From Deltaproteobacteria bacterium (GTDB lineage Bacteria > Desulfobacterota > DSM-4660 > Desulfatiglandales > HGW-15), in NCBI GenBank assembly GCA_016932235.1, contig JAFGDF010000208.1, forward strand, positions 1-35,056: a DNA stretch of 35,056 bases, read 5' to 3'. Positions 17,402 to 26,824 of the stretch are shown here, in pieces. Position 1 is the stretch's first letter; each line of letters begins with the position of its first letter. The notes beneath the pieces were generated by a model that worked only from the letters and a program-made list of their open reading frames with translations, was not told the DNA's origin and searched no databases. The translations under genes were made by a program, and so were the position numbers.

Positions 17402-18475
17402 ATGATTATACAAGAGAGTAAAAAGTTATTAGTCATTAGTGCGGCTTTCATGATTGTTCTATTAACCATTATCTTGAATTTCACGGCTTTAAAAGTATTG
17501 GCAGCGGAACCTATTGTCCTGTCCATGGCGCCCTCAAGCGCCTTCCCGCCCCCGGCAGCGGGCCAGACAACGGTCTTTGCGAATCAGATGAAGCTGCTGG
17601 AGGAAAGAACAAACGGCAGGCTTAAGGTAGAGATCTACTGGGGACAGTCTCTGGCCAAGGGAAGGGACCTGGTCACGGCTGTCCAGACCGGCATCGCGGA
17701 TATCGCCAAAATTAACCCGCATTATGAACCTGGGAAACTTCCATTGTCCAACATTGCTCATATGCCAGGTATCGGCACTCATATGTGGCCGCGTTCCAGG
17801 GCAGTCTGGGATCTTTATCAGGAAGAGCCTCTGAAATCCGAATATGACCAGTTCAATCTGCACCCCATAGGCCTGGCGGTGATCACGGATCAGGGCTTGA
17901 TGTGCAATGAGCCTGTCAAAATGGTCGAAGATATTAAGGGCAACAAGTTTGCCGGCGCCGGCATAGTGGGAGAAACCATAAAGCTCCTGGGAGGCGTGCC
18001 CATACACCTGACACCGGGTGAAGAATACGATCTTTTGAAAAAGGGCATGATTAAAGGCATCTGCGCCCCCCTTGGGGCTGTATATGATTTCAAATTCTAT
18101 GAAGGGGGGAAATATTTCACCAGGTTCCAGCTGGGTCACCGCACGGGCGCCGTTGTTATGAACGGGGATGTTTACAGGAAACTGCCGGACGACATCAGGA
18201 AGGTCATTGATGATGCGTGGCTTGACATGATAAACATTTCCTACGAAGATTTTAACAAGACCGATGAAATGGCGATCAAGATCATGAAAGAAACCGGTGT
18301 TGAGTTTATTGATCCCAGCCCCGAAGATGTGGCAATAGTAAGGAAGGCCCAGGCTAAGCTGGTGAAAAATTGGGCGGACGACCTGGAAGGCAAAGGCCTG
18401 CAGGCAAACAAGCTCCTTGCAAGATACACGGAGCTTGTTGAAAAATACGAAAAGGTCAATCCCTATAAAGAATGA
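17402..18475 (+). CDS. dctP: TRAP transporter solute-binding protein DctP (second system)
   Basis: A 357-residue exported protein. The N-terminal signal segment (about residues 1-36) has a hydrophobic core around LLVISAAFMIVLLTIILN and likely cleavage after LAA. The mature fold has TRAP landmarks LEERTNGRLKVEIYWG, AVQTGIADIA, EDIKGNKFAGAG and LLKKGMIKGICAPLGAV. The segment KFAGAGIV lacks the Arg seen at the equivalent place in the other DctP of this window (MKMRMTGG), so the ligand may not be a simple carboxylate, or is held differently. GGAGG lies 9 nt upstream. It is followed after 142 nt by its fused membrane subunit. The 257-bp gap upstream (17145-17401) shows no gene. Confidence 0.93.
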   Translation: MIIQESKKLLVISAAFMIVLLTIILNFTALKVLAAEPIVLSMAPSSAFPPPAAGQTTVFANQMKLLEERTNGRLKVEIYWGQSLAKGRDLVTAVQTGIADIAKINPHYEPGKLPLSNIAHMPGIGTHMWPRSRAVWDLYQEEPLKSEYDQFNLHPIGLAVITDQGLMCNEPVKMVEDIKGNKFAGAGIVGETIKLLGGVPIHLTPGEEYDLLKKGMIKGICAPLGAVYDFKFYEGGKYFTRFQLGHRTGAVVMNGDVYRKLPDDIRKVIDDAWLDMINISYEDFNKTDEMAIKIMKETGVEFIDPSPEDVAIVRKAQAKLVKNWADDLEGKGLQANKLLARYTELVEKYEKVNPYKE

Positions 18476-18617
18476 CAAATCTTTTCCTGAAACCTTAATA
18501 AATAAGCGATAAGCAAAGAGCAATCCAGGGTGGATCCCGGCTTATCCCGGGGTTCACCAACCTTTAACTCTATGGTTATTCCCAGACGATGCTGATCTTT
18601 TAATAAGTGAGGTTTGT

Positions 18618-20561
18618 ATGGAATTCTCAAACGTTATCATTTCCGCGGACTCCAAACAACAAAACATAAGCTTTTTTCAAGGAGTTATGGCATTTTTAGA
18701 AAGATCGCTCGCAAGGCTCTCGGGAATTGGTGTTATCATGATGATGGTTCTTACAACGCTGGACGTTATCGGGCGTTTTGCTTTCAACCGCCCTATATAC
18801 GGGGCTTATGAGATTCAGGAGGTTCTTGTCGTTTTTGTGTCATTTCTGGGATTATCCTATGTGCAGTCACAGCGTATGCACATTGTTATGGATCTGCTGA
18901 ATGAGATCTTATCCGATGAAAACCAGCGTATTATTCAGCTTCTGGGGGACCTGATTTTTATCTGCATCGCAATGCTGATCGCATGGCAAACAGGTCTGCA
19001 CGCCTGGTTTGCATATGTTCAAAAGGATTTTACCTGGGGAATTGTCCATATGCCCACCTGGCCGCCGAAACTTGCAATATCGTTGGGTATGGGCCTGCTT
19101 TCTCTCCGCCTGATTTATGACGTTATAACGAATCCTTTGTGGCAAATAAAGTCCGGCACAGATCAGAAGGGAAACTTTGTAAGATTGATGGTTACTATTG
19201 GCCTGTTTATTCTGATTTTGGCCGGAATAATTGTGACAAAATTTGTGGATTTATCTCCACCCACCGTAGGCGTGGTGGGTTTGTGCCTGTTTACCGTCCT
19301 GCTCTGTATAGGAACCCCCGTAGGGGGAACGATGATAATTATCGCTGTTTACGGTTTTTGGCTGCTGCGCGGGGGCAATAGCGCATTGGGAGTAGCCGCT
19401 ACTGTCCCTTTTTCAGTCACGGCCAATTACTCGATAACGGTCATCCCCCTGTTTATTCTCATGGGTTCCTTTGCTGCGATTGCCGGTTTTGCCGAGAACG
19501 GGTTTGACCTTGCGCGGAAATGGCTTGGGGGCATTCCCGGGGGTATAGCACAGGCTACGGTACTCGGGGCCACCGCTTTTGCCGCGGCCACTGGGTCAGC
19601 GCTTGCCTCTGTTTCGGTGCTGGCCAGGGTTGCAGTACCGGAGATGATGAGAAACGGGATATCAAAGCTGATAGCAATCGGGGTGGTCTCCACCGCATCT
19701 TCTCTAGCAATCATGATACCACCAAGCAATATGTTCGTGGTCTACGGTATGATGACAGGGACCTCCATAGGTCAGCTGCTTATAGCAGGTGTTATCCCGG
19801 GACTTATTGGGATGAGTGTCATAATGACCATGTTATTCCTGAGGTACAAGCTTGACCCCAAGGCTGCTGCGGCCCTTAAGACTACTCATGACACATGGAA
19901 GGAACGCTTCAAGGCAATACCAAAGGCATGGGGGATCTTCTTTGTCGCTGTTTTAGTGCTTGGCGGGATATATACCGGCATCTTTACTCCCACAGAAGCG
20001 GGAGCCGTGGGTGCCACGATATCGTTCATAGGCATGGTGATAGCGAAGCAGGCCGGGTGGAAGACCTTCTCAGGCGCTGTCCAGGATTCGGCGCAGGTAT
20101 GCTGTAGCGTGCTTATCATTCTTATTGGCGGCATGATGTTTTCCAATATGATGGCGGTAACGCGCCTCCCCGTGCTTTTAAGTGAATGGGTCGCCAGTCT
20201 TGATGTGGCGCCCATAACCATAATAATCTGTATCATGCTGATGTATTTTATACTGGGTACCGCACTGGATTCCATCTCCTCCATGATCATCACAATACCC
20301 ATTATTTTCCCCATTGTCATGAATCTGGGATTCAGCCCCCTGTGGTTTGGGGTATTGATGGTGCAGAACTCCATGATTGCAGAAATATCACCGCCGGCAG
20401 GGATGAATCTGTTTGTGTTGAAAAGGCTGCTGCCGGACACATCGATGAAGGAAATATTTATTGCAGTTACCTGGTTTATGATCCCTCTTATTATAACTAT
20501 GATTATCTATATAGCTTTTCCGCAGGTTGCCCTGTGGTTGCCCGGAAAAATGTCAGGATAA
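18618..20561 (+). CDS. dctQM: TRAP transporter fused DctQM membrane protein
   Basis: A 647-residue fusion. Residues about 25-185 form the four-helix DctQ domain (TTLDVIGRFAFNRPIYGAYE; SQRMHIVMDLL), and residues about 195-647 form the DctM channel (FILMGSFAAIAGFAENG, AAATGSALASVSVLARVA, MIPPSNMFVVYGMMTG, TPTEAGAVGA). Fused QM proteins are common in TRAP families. GAGG lies 6 nt before the ATG. Together with the DctP upstream it makes a complete importer, independent of the three-gene TRAP system at 9589-12599. A perfect 12-bp hairpin lies just downstream. Confidence 0.94.
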   Translation: MEFSNVIISADSKQQNISFFQGVMAFLERSLARLSGIGVIMMMVLTTLDVIGRFAFNRPIYGAYEIQEVLVVFVSFLGLSYVQSQRMHIVMDLLNEILSDENQRIIQLLGDLIFICIAMLIAWQTGLHAWFAYVQKDFTWGIVHMPTWPPKLAISLGMGLLSLRLIYDVITNPLWQIKSGTDQKGNFVRLMVTIGLFILILAGIIVTKFVDLSPPTVGVVGLCLFTVLLCIGTPVGGTMIIIAVYGFWLLRGGNSALGVAATVPFSVTANYSITVIPLFILMGSFAAIAGFAENGFDLARKWLGGIPGGIAQATVLGATAFAAATGSALASVSVLARVAVPEMMRNGISKLIAIGVVSTASSLAIMIPPSNMFVVYGMMTGTSIGQLLIAGVIPGLIGMSVIMTMLFLRYKLDPKAAAALKTTHDTWKERFKAIPKAWGIFFVAVLVLGGIYTGIFTPTEAGAVGATISFIGMVIAKQAGWKTFSGAVQDSAQVCCSVLIILIGGMMFSNMMAVTRLPVLLSEWVASLDVAPITIIICIMLMYFILGTALDSISSMIITIPIIFPIVMNLGFSPLWFGVLMVQNSMIAEISPPAGMNLFVLKRLLPDTSMKEIFIAVTWFMIPLIITMIIYIAFPQVALWLPGKMSG

Positions 20562-20575
20562 TAATGTATTCTGCG

Positions 20576-20602
20576 AGCCTGCCGGATGTTATCCGGCAGG
20601 CT
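20576..20602. terminator. Bidirectional hairpin between convergent genes
   Basis: AGCCTGCCGGAT (20576-20587) pairs perfectly with ATCCGGCAGGCT (20591-20602) around a 3-nt loop. It sits in the 54-bp gap between the dctQM stop and the convergent lipoprotein stop. There is no strong U-tract, but position and stability favour a shared terminator. Confidence 0.6.
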
Positions 20603-20615
20603 GCAGGAAGGATAA

Positions 20616-21893
20616 TCAAAGGCCGGAATCCCTGAACAGCAGTTTTTGTGTTTTTAAATCCCAGGTATTATTATCTCCAAGGCCGTTGTCTTTCTTGAAA
20701 TCTATAAGTGCGTTCTGGGAGCCTGGCCCAAAGATACCGTCGACCTTTTTTTTATAATATCCCTTGCTTGCCAGGCGGGTTTGTATCTTGATAGCGTCCG
20801 CCACTTTGGCAGGATTAAGAAAGATCGCGCCGGACTCGATGGGGTTAGGCAGGGGCTGAGCCTTTAACGGCTCTATTGATTTTCCCAGTGGCTTGACAAT
20901 ATACTTTGGAGTATCATCATAATTTTTTTTATTTGTATAGCTGCCGATAATAATGTTTCGACGTTTTGACTCGGGATCGGTGTTGTAAAGTATGTTCGCA
21001 TAAAAATTATTCCACCTGTCATCGGGATTGAAATGGCCTCCGGCGATCATAACGCGCCACCCCTGGTCATATATATAACCCGTTTTAAAAATCTCACTTC
21101 CCTGTGATCCGGGCTTGTCGGTCACCTTCATTGCAAGGGATGATTCCGGTGGCAAGCGATCCTTGCAAAACGCCATGATAAAGCAATCCTCGGAACTTGC
21201 GGTCATAGTGGCGGCCACTTTTTTAAAGACGGACATTTTTTCATAGGCATCCATGTCCTGCCGTTCTTTTTCGGTCGGCTCCATAGGGAACGCATGGAGT
21301 ACGGCGTGAATATAAAGATCCATGTATGAAGATATTTCCTTCATATCCATACCGTTAAAAGAAGATTCCGGGACAAAAAAGACCTCTATATCCGGAATGG
21401 CCGGCGCAATGAGGGCGGTACCTGATCTGGTGATGGTTATTCCGTTTTTATGAACCGTATAAGCCGCAGCAAAATAGTTTGCGATCCCTCTGCCAAAAAG
21501 ATCCGAAAAATTGAATACTCCCTCGACAACAAGCCGCGCCTCATGGTTCGTTTGGCTCTGGATTTCGAAACCTGTTATCTGAACAATTTGAAGGTCAAAT
21601 TCATCGCAGAAAAAATCCGTGTCATAAAACGCGTGATCTCCATTGGGGTCAAAGACAACATCCTGGAGAATCTCCCTGTCCCCGGAGAGTTTATTCACCA
21701 TAGCGGCCAGGACTAACCTGATGTGGACTGGCTGCCGGTCCCAATCCACAATCGTCCGGTCCGGCGGAGCAATGATCAGGCCTTTTTCCAGGGACTGATC
21801 AACAGGGCTGTTGCTGGTGGTGGTTGTTACGCATCCACAGAAAAACAGGCATAAAACAATAAAGACAATATTAAAAAGAGTTCTCTTATACAT
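20616..21893 (-). CDS. Lipoprotein with C-terminal peptidoglycan-binding domain
   Basis: A 425-residue exported protein. The N-terminus has a hydrophobic core and a lipobox-like FFCGC with lipidation Cys at 21, followed by a Thr/Ser linker. The middle (about 30-340) is unrecognised, with many Asp/Phe-rich strands (HAFYDTDFFCDEFDLQIVQI, FNFSDLFGRG). The last ~70 residues form a PG_binding_1 three-helix module (AIKIQTRLASKGYYKKKVDG, FGPGSQNALIDFKKDNGL). It is probably an envelope protein anchored in a lipid leaflet and contacting cell-wall glycan. AGGAGG lies 4 nt upstream. It lies 35 nt after the glycine-rich protein gene, likely one operon with the two genes upstream. Confidence 0.85.
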   Translation of the reverse strand: MYKRTLFNIVFIVLCLFFCGCVTTTTSNSPVDQSLEKGLIIAPPDRTIVDWDRQPVHIRLVLAAMVNKLSGDREILQDVVFDPNGDHAFYDTDFFCDEFDLQIVQITGFEIQSQTNHEARLVVEGVFNFSDLFGRGIANYFAAAYTVHKNGITITRSGTALIAPAIPDIEVFFVPESSFNGMDMKEISSYMDLYIHAVLHAFPMEPTEKERQDMDAYEKMSVFKKVAATMTASSEDCFIMAFCKDRLPPESSLAMKVTDKPGSQGSEIFKTGYIYDQGWRVMIAGGHFNPDDRWNNFYANILYNTDPESKRRNIIIGSYTNKKNYDDTPKYIVKPLGKSIEPLKAQPLPNPIESGAIFLNPAKVADAIKIQTRLASKGYYKKKVDGIFGPGSQNALIDFKKDNGLGDNNTWDLKTQKLLFRDSGL

Positions 21894-21928
21894 GGTGCCT
21901 CCTGTAAGTTCTTTCTAATTTTCAATAG

Positions 21929-22762
21929 TTACTTGTAGAGCGTCTGGCCCATCGGTGTGACGACAAATTCTCCAGGACCCATATAAGTTGTCATCGGTGG
22001 GCTCATAGTCGGTACACTTGCTTTCCTGACCTGGGTTGCCATAGCGTTTAGAATCGCAGCGATCGTATCTTTGGTCAGCTTTTCTCCTGACTTGTATACA
22101 CCGGCCTTGGTACCCACTTTCATCAGATACTGTCTGACTTTGGGATTTTGATTCAATTGGGCTGCACGGGCTACCATATCCACCAATCTTTCCCCGCGGG
22201 TGCTCATATTTTTAAGTCCCTGAACATTCCCCATTATTTTATCCACAGCAACGGATACGGCCATTGCCTGCAAAATGTCCTCAACTCCTTTGCCTTTGCT
22301 GTATTCGGACACCCCTGCCCTGGTGGCGCCGAACAAAGTGCCGGTAACAAAAGTCGATGTTCCTCCAGTGGTAAATGCCAGAACAATCTCAGCATTTTGT
22401 CCTGCCTGATCAAGAACAACAGCCACTTCTTCATATGATTGCCAGATGGCTTCTTCTGACTGGTGTTTCCAGTTTTCGGCGGATAAAAAAATACTTTTGA
22501 TCAGATTGAGCTGCGCAGGGGTCCTGGTTTTCCCTTCCTGCTTGTCAATGATCATTTCCCTTATGTCCTCGGGCAAACCTGAAAAAATTGCCTGAAGCTC
22601 CTCCCGGGTATATTTCCTGGCGGTTTCTGAGGCCTTGGGTTGATCATAGGAACCACCGCCGCCACCGCCACCATAGGCAAACACTAATCCGTTGGACCAG
22701 ATGCATAGAAATACAATCAGTAGCGGCAGAAATATTATTTTTGCCTTGTTATCCCTTTTCAT
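21929..22762 (-). CDS. Secreted glycine-rich hypothetical protein
   Basis: A 277-residue protein. The signal peptide covers about residues 1-29 (MKRDNKAKIIFLPLLIVFL, end FAYGGGG), followed at once by a seven-Gly run. The remainder is mostly helical with Ala/Lys/Glu, including a short hydrophobic Gly-rich stretch AFTTGGTSTFVTGTLFGAT near 150-170 that could insert in a membrane. No family recognised. The start at 22762 is chosen because AGGAGAT lies 9 nt upstream and it begins the signal peptide; the longer frame to 22843 would overlap the upstream TolB-like gene. It lies between two other envelope genes in the same direction. Confidence 0.78.
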   Translation of the reverse strand: MKRDNKAKIIFLPLLIVFLCIWSNGLVFAYGGGGGGGSYDQPKASETARKYTREELQAIFSGLPEDIREMIIDKQEGKTRTPAQLNLIKSIFLSAENWKHQSEEAIWQSYEEVAVVLDQAGQNAEIVLAFTTGGTSTFVTGTLFGATRAGVSEYSKGKGVEDILQAMAVSVAVDKIMGNVQGLKNMSTRGERLVDMVARAAQLNQNPKVRQYLMKVGTKAGVYKSGEKLTKDTIAAILNAMATQVRKASVPTMSPPMTTYMGPGEFVVTPMGQTLYK

Positions 22763-22805
22763 AATAAATATCTCCTTTCTAAAAAAATACATCAATGACG
22801 ATATC

Positions 22806-24494
22806 TTATCTCCCATCAATCGCCATGCTTTTTCCCGTGGCATCTTCTATGGAATCAAATACTATGGCCTTTGTCAGGCCCGTTTTCCTGGGTAAAAATT
22901 CAGGAACCATGGCAGCAAATTCGTTGCTGCTGAATCGAAACAGGCGAACGGCCGGGCTTGAATCGCCTTTTTCATCGATATGGGTCAGGTACAACTCGGT
23001 GTAAGGCGAGTTGGCCTTGCAGGTAAACACAAGCCATTTTGAGTTTGGTGACCAGGAATGCCATGAGTTCATAACCGCCTGGTTACATCTCAACTGTTCT
23101 GGCTCACCACCCTCCGATGGAATAATGATTAACCTGCTTTCAGGTTGAAGGACCAGGCCCGTAGGGCTCTGTGTAAAAACTATCCATTTTCCATCGGGCG
23201 AGTAACGGGGGAAATAATTGCTGCATCCATTCCCGCTGGCGCCTCTTAAAGGTTCGGGCGCGCCTCCTTTCCCGTCATTGAAAGGCACGGCGTAGATATC
23301 AAATTGAACCGGGTATTTTTTATTTAAATCATTGATATCCTGTGCAGGGCTTTCCCGCAGGATCTCTTTCGTTAAGACCTTCTGGATAAGACCGGGATCT
23401 ATTGAAGCCCTGGCAAACGCAATGTATTTGCCGTCCGGGCGCCATGCAGGAGCTGTCTGGATAATGTCCCTAAAGCTGGCGCCCGGCAAAAGGTCAAAGC
23501 GTTTTGTCCGGGTGTCAAAAATAGCTATCTGACCGGTTGACGGATAGAACAACTGTGAAAAAAACAGGTCATCCATCATGACAAACACGGATGTTTCGTT
23601 CACCGTCCCAGCAACGTATGCCCCATCGGGCGATACCTGGGCGAAAAGTCCCATGTGGTAGGTCGCCGGTTTTTCAGGCCCCATGACATTCCATGAAAAA
23701 ATCGTGCTATTGGTAATTTTTATCTCTTCATCCATGGATGAAAATAGAAACGCCCCCTTATCTCCCTTATAGTCGGTGTCCATGGCCAAATAATCGCCGT
23801 CAAGGGAATAAGAATGACAATTTGCGCAAACCGGGGGATTTGAAAAAACGGTTTCAGGCGGGTTGTAGGACTCTAATGTGCCTCTTAAAATGCTTGTTTT
23901 TTCAGGGTTGTTCTTTGCGTTTAAAAAGGGTAATGGCTTTCGCATGAACATCAAATAGGCGTCGACCCTGTCCTTTGAAAAAATAGAAGAAACACTGCCC
24001 CTGGAAAGGATATCCCTGCCGCTCAAGCCGCCAATTCCTTCTATGATGATTTCAAACCGGTCATTTCCTGCGGCTCTCTGAAGTGCCCCCCAGGTATTTT
24101 CGTCTGGTATCCACCATGGTGTGGTGATTAGTGCCCTTAGAAGGATATTTATATTGTTTCTAAAGGTGATGAGCCATGCGCTGCTGTTTGTTCCGTCTTC
24201 CCATAGAAATGCCGGTGAAGCCATATCCGGGGGAAAAATGGAGTCATCCAGCGGCTCTATTATTCTGATTGTCTCCATAGGGTGCCGTCCGGCAAATGAA
24301 TCCACCAGTGACATCAAGCTCTCATGGTCAAGTGATTTGAAATCACCGAGGGCGCAAAACATATGGCCGGAATCCCGCTGTTTTTGAACTGGCCTGGCCT
24401 CTAATGGCGGGTTGGGCTCTATAAGGGCGATCAGAACAATGAAAAGGCAAAAAGGTTGAAACAGGCTTCTGCCTGTTTTCTTTAATTGATCCAT
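22806..24494 (-). CDS. TolB-like beta-propeller protein with one c-type haem motif
   Basis: A 562-residue exported protein. The N-terminal hydrophobic segment at 11-26 fits a signal peptide. A single CXXCH motif (C223-ANCH227, in PVCANCHSYS) predicts one covalent haem c attached in the periplasm. The C-terminal half has PD40/TolB propeller repeats: WRPDGKYIAF (351-360), YSPDGKWIVF (431-440), WSPNSKWLVF (481-490), with related strands at 288 and 318. Residues 70-210 resemble a fibronectin- or lectin-like beta region. The combination occurs in extracytoplasmic cytochrome/TolB-like proteins of uncertain role. It heads the three-gene envelope cassette. There is no strong ribosome-binding site at the chosen ATG. 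Confidence 0.82.
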   Translation of the reverse strand: MDQLKKTGRSLFQPFCLFIVLIALIEPNPPLEARPVQKQRDSGHMFCALGDFKSLDHESLMSLVDSFAGRHPMETIRIIEPLDDSIFPPDMASPAFLWEDGTNSSAWLITFRNNINILLRALITTPWWIPDENTWGALQRAAGNDRFEIIIEGIGGLSGRDILSRGSVSSIFSKDRVDAYLMFMRKPLPFLNAKNNPEKTSILRGTLESYNPPETVFSNPPVCANCHSYSLDGDYLAMDTDYKGDKGAFLFSSMDEEIKITNSTIFSWNVMGPEKPATYHMGLFAQVSPDGAYVAGTVNETSVFVMMDDLFFSQLFYPSTGQIAIFDTRTKRFDLLPGASFRDIIQTAPAWRPDGKYIAFARASIDPGLIQKVLTKEILRESPAQDINDLNKKYPVQFDIYAVPFNDGKGGAPEPLRGASGNGCSNYFPRYSPDGKWIVFTQSPTGLVLQPESRLIIIPSEGGEPEQLRCNQAVMNSWHSWSPNSKWLVFTCKANSPYTELYLTHIDEKGDSSPAVRLFRFSSNEFAAMVPEFLPRKTGLTKAIVFDSIEDATGKSMAIDGR

Positions 24495-24860
24495 GTTGTT
24501 ATAATATTTATTCTTTTATTTTTTATCTTCTGCCCTGATTTATGACGACCATCCTCTCAGCTATCTGAGGAAGCTCTCCATAAAGGAGAAGCGCTATCTT
24601 TTAATCCGGGAAAACGCTGGATTCTGTCATTATAAATAAAAATTTTCAATCAAAATATTTTATCCTGATACACAGTCCTTAAAAATTATTATGCCATTTA
24701 ACCCCTTAATATTATAATACTTTTTCCTTATTCCTTTTTCGCCAGAATCAGGATATACTTATTCATGTGTTACCTTGCATTCTAAAGCACATTGGAATTC
24801 GAGGACTCCGAATTTAAAAAGCAGTGAGGGTTTTAAAAGATCAAGGAAGGAAAAGACAGG
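24495..24860. promoter_or_regulatory. Divergent intergenic region upstream of the ETF operon
   Basis: This 366-bp AT-rich stretch lies between the TolB-like gene (minus) and etfB (plus), so it should hold promoters for both. A perfect TATAAT is at 24713-24718 without a good -35 box. A small inverted repeat AATTCG/CGAATT (24796-24801 and 24809-24814) lies 47 nt before etfB and could be an operator. No RNA gene recognised. Confidence 0.35.
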
Positions 24861-25661
24861 ATGAATATTATCGTCTGTATCAAGCAGGTCATTGATCCGG
24901 AAGCTCCTCCCAGCAGCTTCCGGATCGACCATGAGACAAATAAGGTCATATTGCCGGCCGGCATACAGCCGGTTATCAGCACCTTTGACGAATACGCTGT
25001 GGAAGCGGCATTGCGGGTAAAGGAGGTGACAGGAGGCAATATTACCGCACTGAGCATGGGAGCGGATCTATTACGGGAAGTGGTAAAAAAACCTCTTGCT
25101 ATGGGTGTTGATGATCTGGTGCTGCTGGAGGACCCGGCTTTTATTGATGGTGATAGCTGGTCTACGGCTTATGCCTTATCGCTGGCGATCAAAAAGATCG
25201 GACAGTTTGACCTTATCCTATGCGGCAGACAGGCAGCAGACTGGGATTCTGGTCAGGTGGGTCCTGGGATTGCCGAGATCCTTGGTTTGCCCGGCGTTAC
25301 CATTGCCAGGAAGATAGAAGTTGAGGGACATAAGGCCAGGGTGGAAAGGGTAATCCCGGATGGATATGAGGTAATCGAAGTGGCGCTTCCAGCGGTTATC
25401 ACCCTGAGCAATGAACATAGCCCTCCACGCTATCCTACTGTAAAAGGGATCATGAAGGCAAAGCGCATGGAGCCTGTTATATGGAAACCTTCTGATATCG
25501 GAGCTGATCCGTCTAAACTCGGGGCCAAAGGCCGCAGGGCAAGGTTAATAAAACTCTTCCAGCCTGTCAGGGATACTAAGTGCGAGGTGATCTCTGCGGA
25601 TACGCCCGAAGAATCAGCAAAAAAACTGGCTCAGAGACTGAGAGAAGACAAGGTATTTTAA
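24861..25661 (+). CDS. etfB: Electron transfer flavoprotein beta subunit
   Basis: A 266-residue EtfB. It begins MNIIVCIKQVIDPE, with the EtfB adenine-nucleotide-binding pattern including SAFDEYAVEAAL-like TFDEYAVEAALRV and LCGRQAADWDSGQVGP. With EtfA it forms a soluble FAD (and AMP or second FAD) carrier that takes electrons from acyl-CoA dehydrogenase-type or other flavoenzymes; some anaerobic ETFs bifurcate electrons. GGAAGG lies 10 nt upstream. It is the first gene of the plus operon leading to the AOR-family enzyme. No acyl-CoA dehydrogenase or ETF:quinone oxidoreductase is seen in the window. Confidence 0.94.
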   Translation: MNIIVCIKQVIDPEAPPSSFRIDHETNKVILPAGIQPVISTFDEYAVEAALRVKEVTGGNITALSMGADLLREVVKKPLAMGVDDLVLLEDPAFIDGDSWSTAYALSLAIKKIGQFDLILCGRQAADWDSGQVGPGIAEILGLPGVTIARKIEVEGHKARVERVIPDGYEVIEVALPAVITLSNEHSPPRYPTVKGIMKAKRMEPVIWKPSDIGADPSKLGAKGRRARLIKLFQPVRDTKCEVISADTPEESAKKLAQRLREDKVF

Positions 25662-25818
25662 TCCGCCTTTATTCAGGCAGGCACGCGCGTGTATGAACGC
25701 GTAAGTGCTTGCAGGAATACGACGTGATACAGACCCGAAGGGTGGACAGGGAAAGGACCTACGGGTTTTCCTGTGGGGCTCGATCAAAGATTTATATAAT
25801 CAGGGGGAAGAAAGGAAG

Positions 25819-26808
25819 ATGACTGATAACGGTGTTCTGGTGCATTGTGAAGCTACAGGGGACAGGCTCGCAGCCATAGCGACCGAGGTTTTGGGCGCAG
25901 GCAGACACCTGGCTCTTGAGCTGGGAAAATCCTTGAGTGCGGTACTGATCGGCTGTAATATGGGGTCGGCGGCTCGGGAAGCGATTGCTTATGGCGCAGA
26001 CAGAGTCTACGTGATCGATAATCCGCTTTTTAAAGATTATCTTACAGATTTATATATGCAGGCAATGGAAAAGGTAATCAATGAAGAGAACCCCGGGATT
26101 GTCCTCTTGGGGCAGACAAGGATCGGGCAGGATCTCACTCCCAGGCTGGCTTTCCGGATGAACACGGCCGCTGTCATGGACTGTATCGCATTATCGATTG
26201 ATCATGATTCAAAAAGAATGCTGATGACCAAGCCTGTCTATGGCGGTAACGCGCAGAGCCTACAGGTGTGTGAAACCGATCCTCAGTTGGCTACGATAAG
26301 GAGCAAGGCATTGTCCCCTGCGGAGAAAGACACTGATCATGAGGGTGAAATTGTTAATATTGATGCTGATAGTTACCAGGAATGTATTAGAACCAGGGTG
26401 CTGAACAGACAGATTGAAGCAGCACATGGAGTTAAGCTTGAAGACGCCGGAGTGGTTGTAACAGGGGGCAGGGGTATCGGCGGGGCCGAAGGCTTTAAAG
26501 AACTGGAAGAATTGGCCGGCATTTTTAAGGGGGCCATAGGTGCTTCTCGCCCTGCCTGCGATAATAAATGGGTATCTGATAACATCCAGGTCGGACTGAC
26601 CGGCAGGATTGTCAGCCCGGATTTGTATATAGCCGTGGGAGTATCAGGTTCCAGTCAGCACCTGAGTGGTTGTTCCGGATCAAAGGTAATCGTCGCAATA
26701 AATAAGGACCCTGACGCCAATATCTTTAATGTTGCCCGCTATGGCATAATCGCAGACTGGAAGAAGGTCCTGCCCGCATTCACGGCCAGGGTCAGGGAAC
26801 TGATATAG
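25819..26808 (+). CDS. etfA: Electron transfer flavoprotein alpha subunit
   Basis: A 329-residue EtfA. The N-terminal domain is EtfB-like (LVHCEATGDRLAAIATEVLG, GADRVYVID). The C-terminal FAD domain is typical: VVVTGGRGIGG, GAIGASRPACD, LTGRIVSPDLYIAVGVSGSSQH, then AINKDPDANIF. The start at 25819 is chosen because AAAGGAAG lies just upstream and it begins the domain; the frame is open to an ATG at 25705 but the added 38 residues look non-coding. No extra N-terminal ferredoxin is fused, unlike some bifurcating EtfA. It lies 157 nt after etfB; that gap shows no gene. Confidence 0.93.
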   Translation: MTDNGVLVHCEATGDRLAAIATEVLGAGRHLALELGKSLSAVLIGCNMGSAAREAIAYGADRVYVIDNPLFKDYLTDLYMQAMEKVINEENPGIVLLGQTRIGQDLTPRLAFRMNTAAVMDCIALSIDHDSKRMLMTKPVYGGNAQSLQVCETDPQLATIRSKALSPAEKDTDHEGEIVNIDADSYQECIRTRVLNRQIEAAHGVKLEDAGVVVTGGRGIGGAEGFKELEELAGIFKGAIGASRPACDNKWVSDNIQVGLTGRIVSPDLYIAVGVSGSSQHLSGCSGSKVIVAINKDPDANIFNVARYGIIADWKKVLPAFTARVRELI

Positions 26809-26824
26809 ATTTCGGAGCCGGAAG

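Noticed and set aside
17534..18523. Open frame of 329 codons on minus
   Set aside because: It is a shadow of the DctP gene, which has a signal peptide, family motifs and a good ribosome-binding site on plus.
24775..24790. Possible sigma-54 promoter before etfB (TTGCAT)
   Set aside because: The -24 GG element is missing at the required distance, so it does not fit the consensus.
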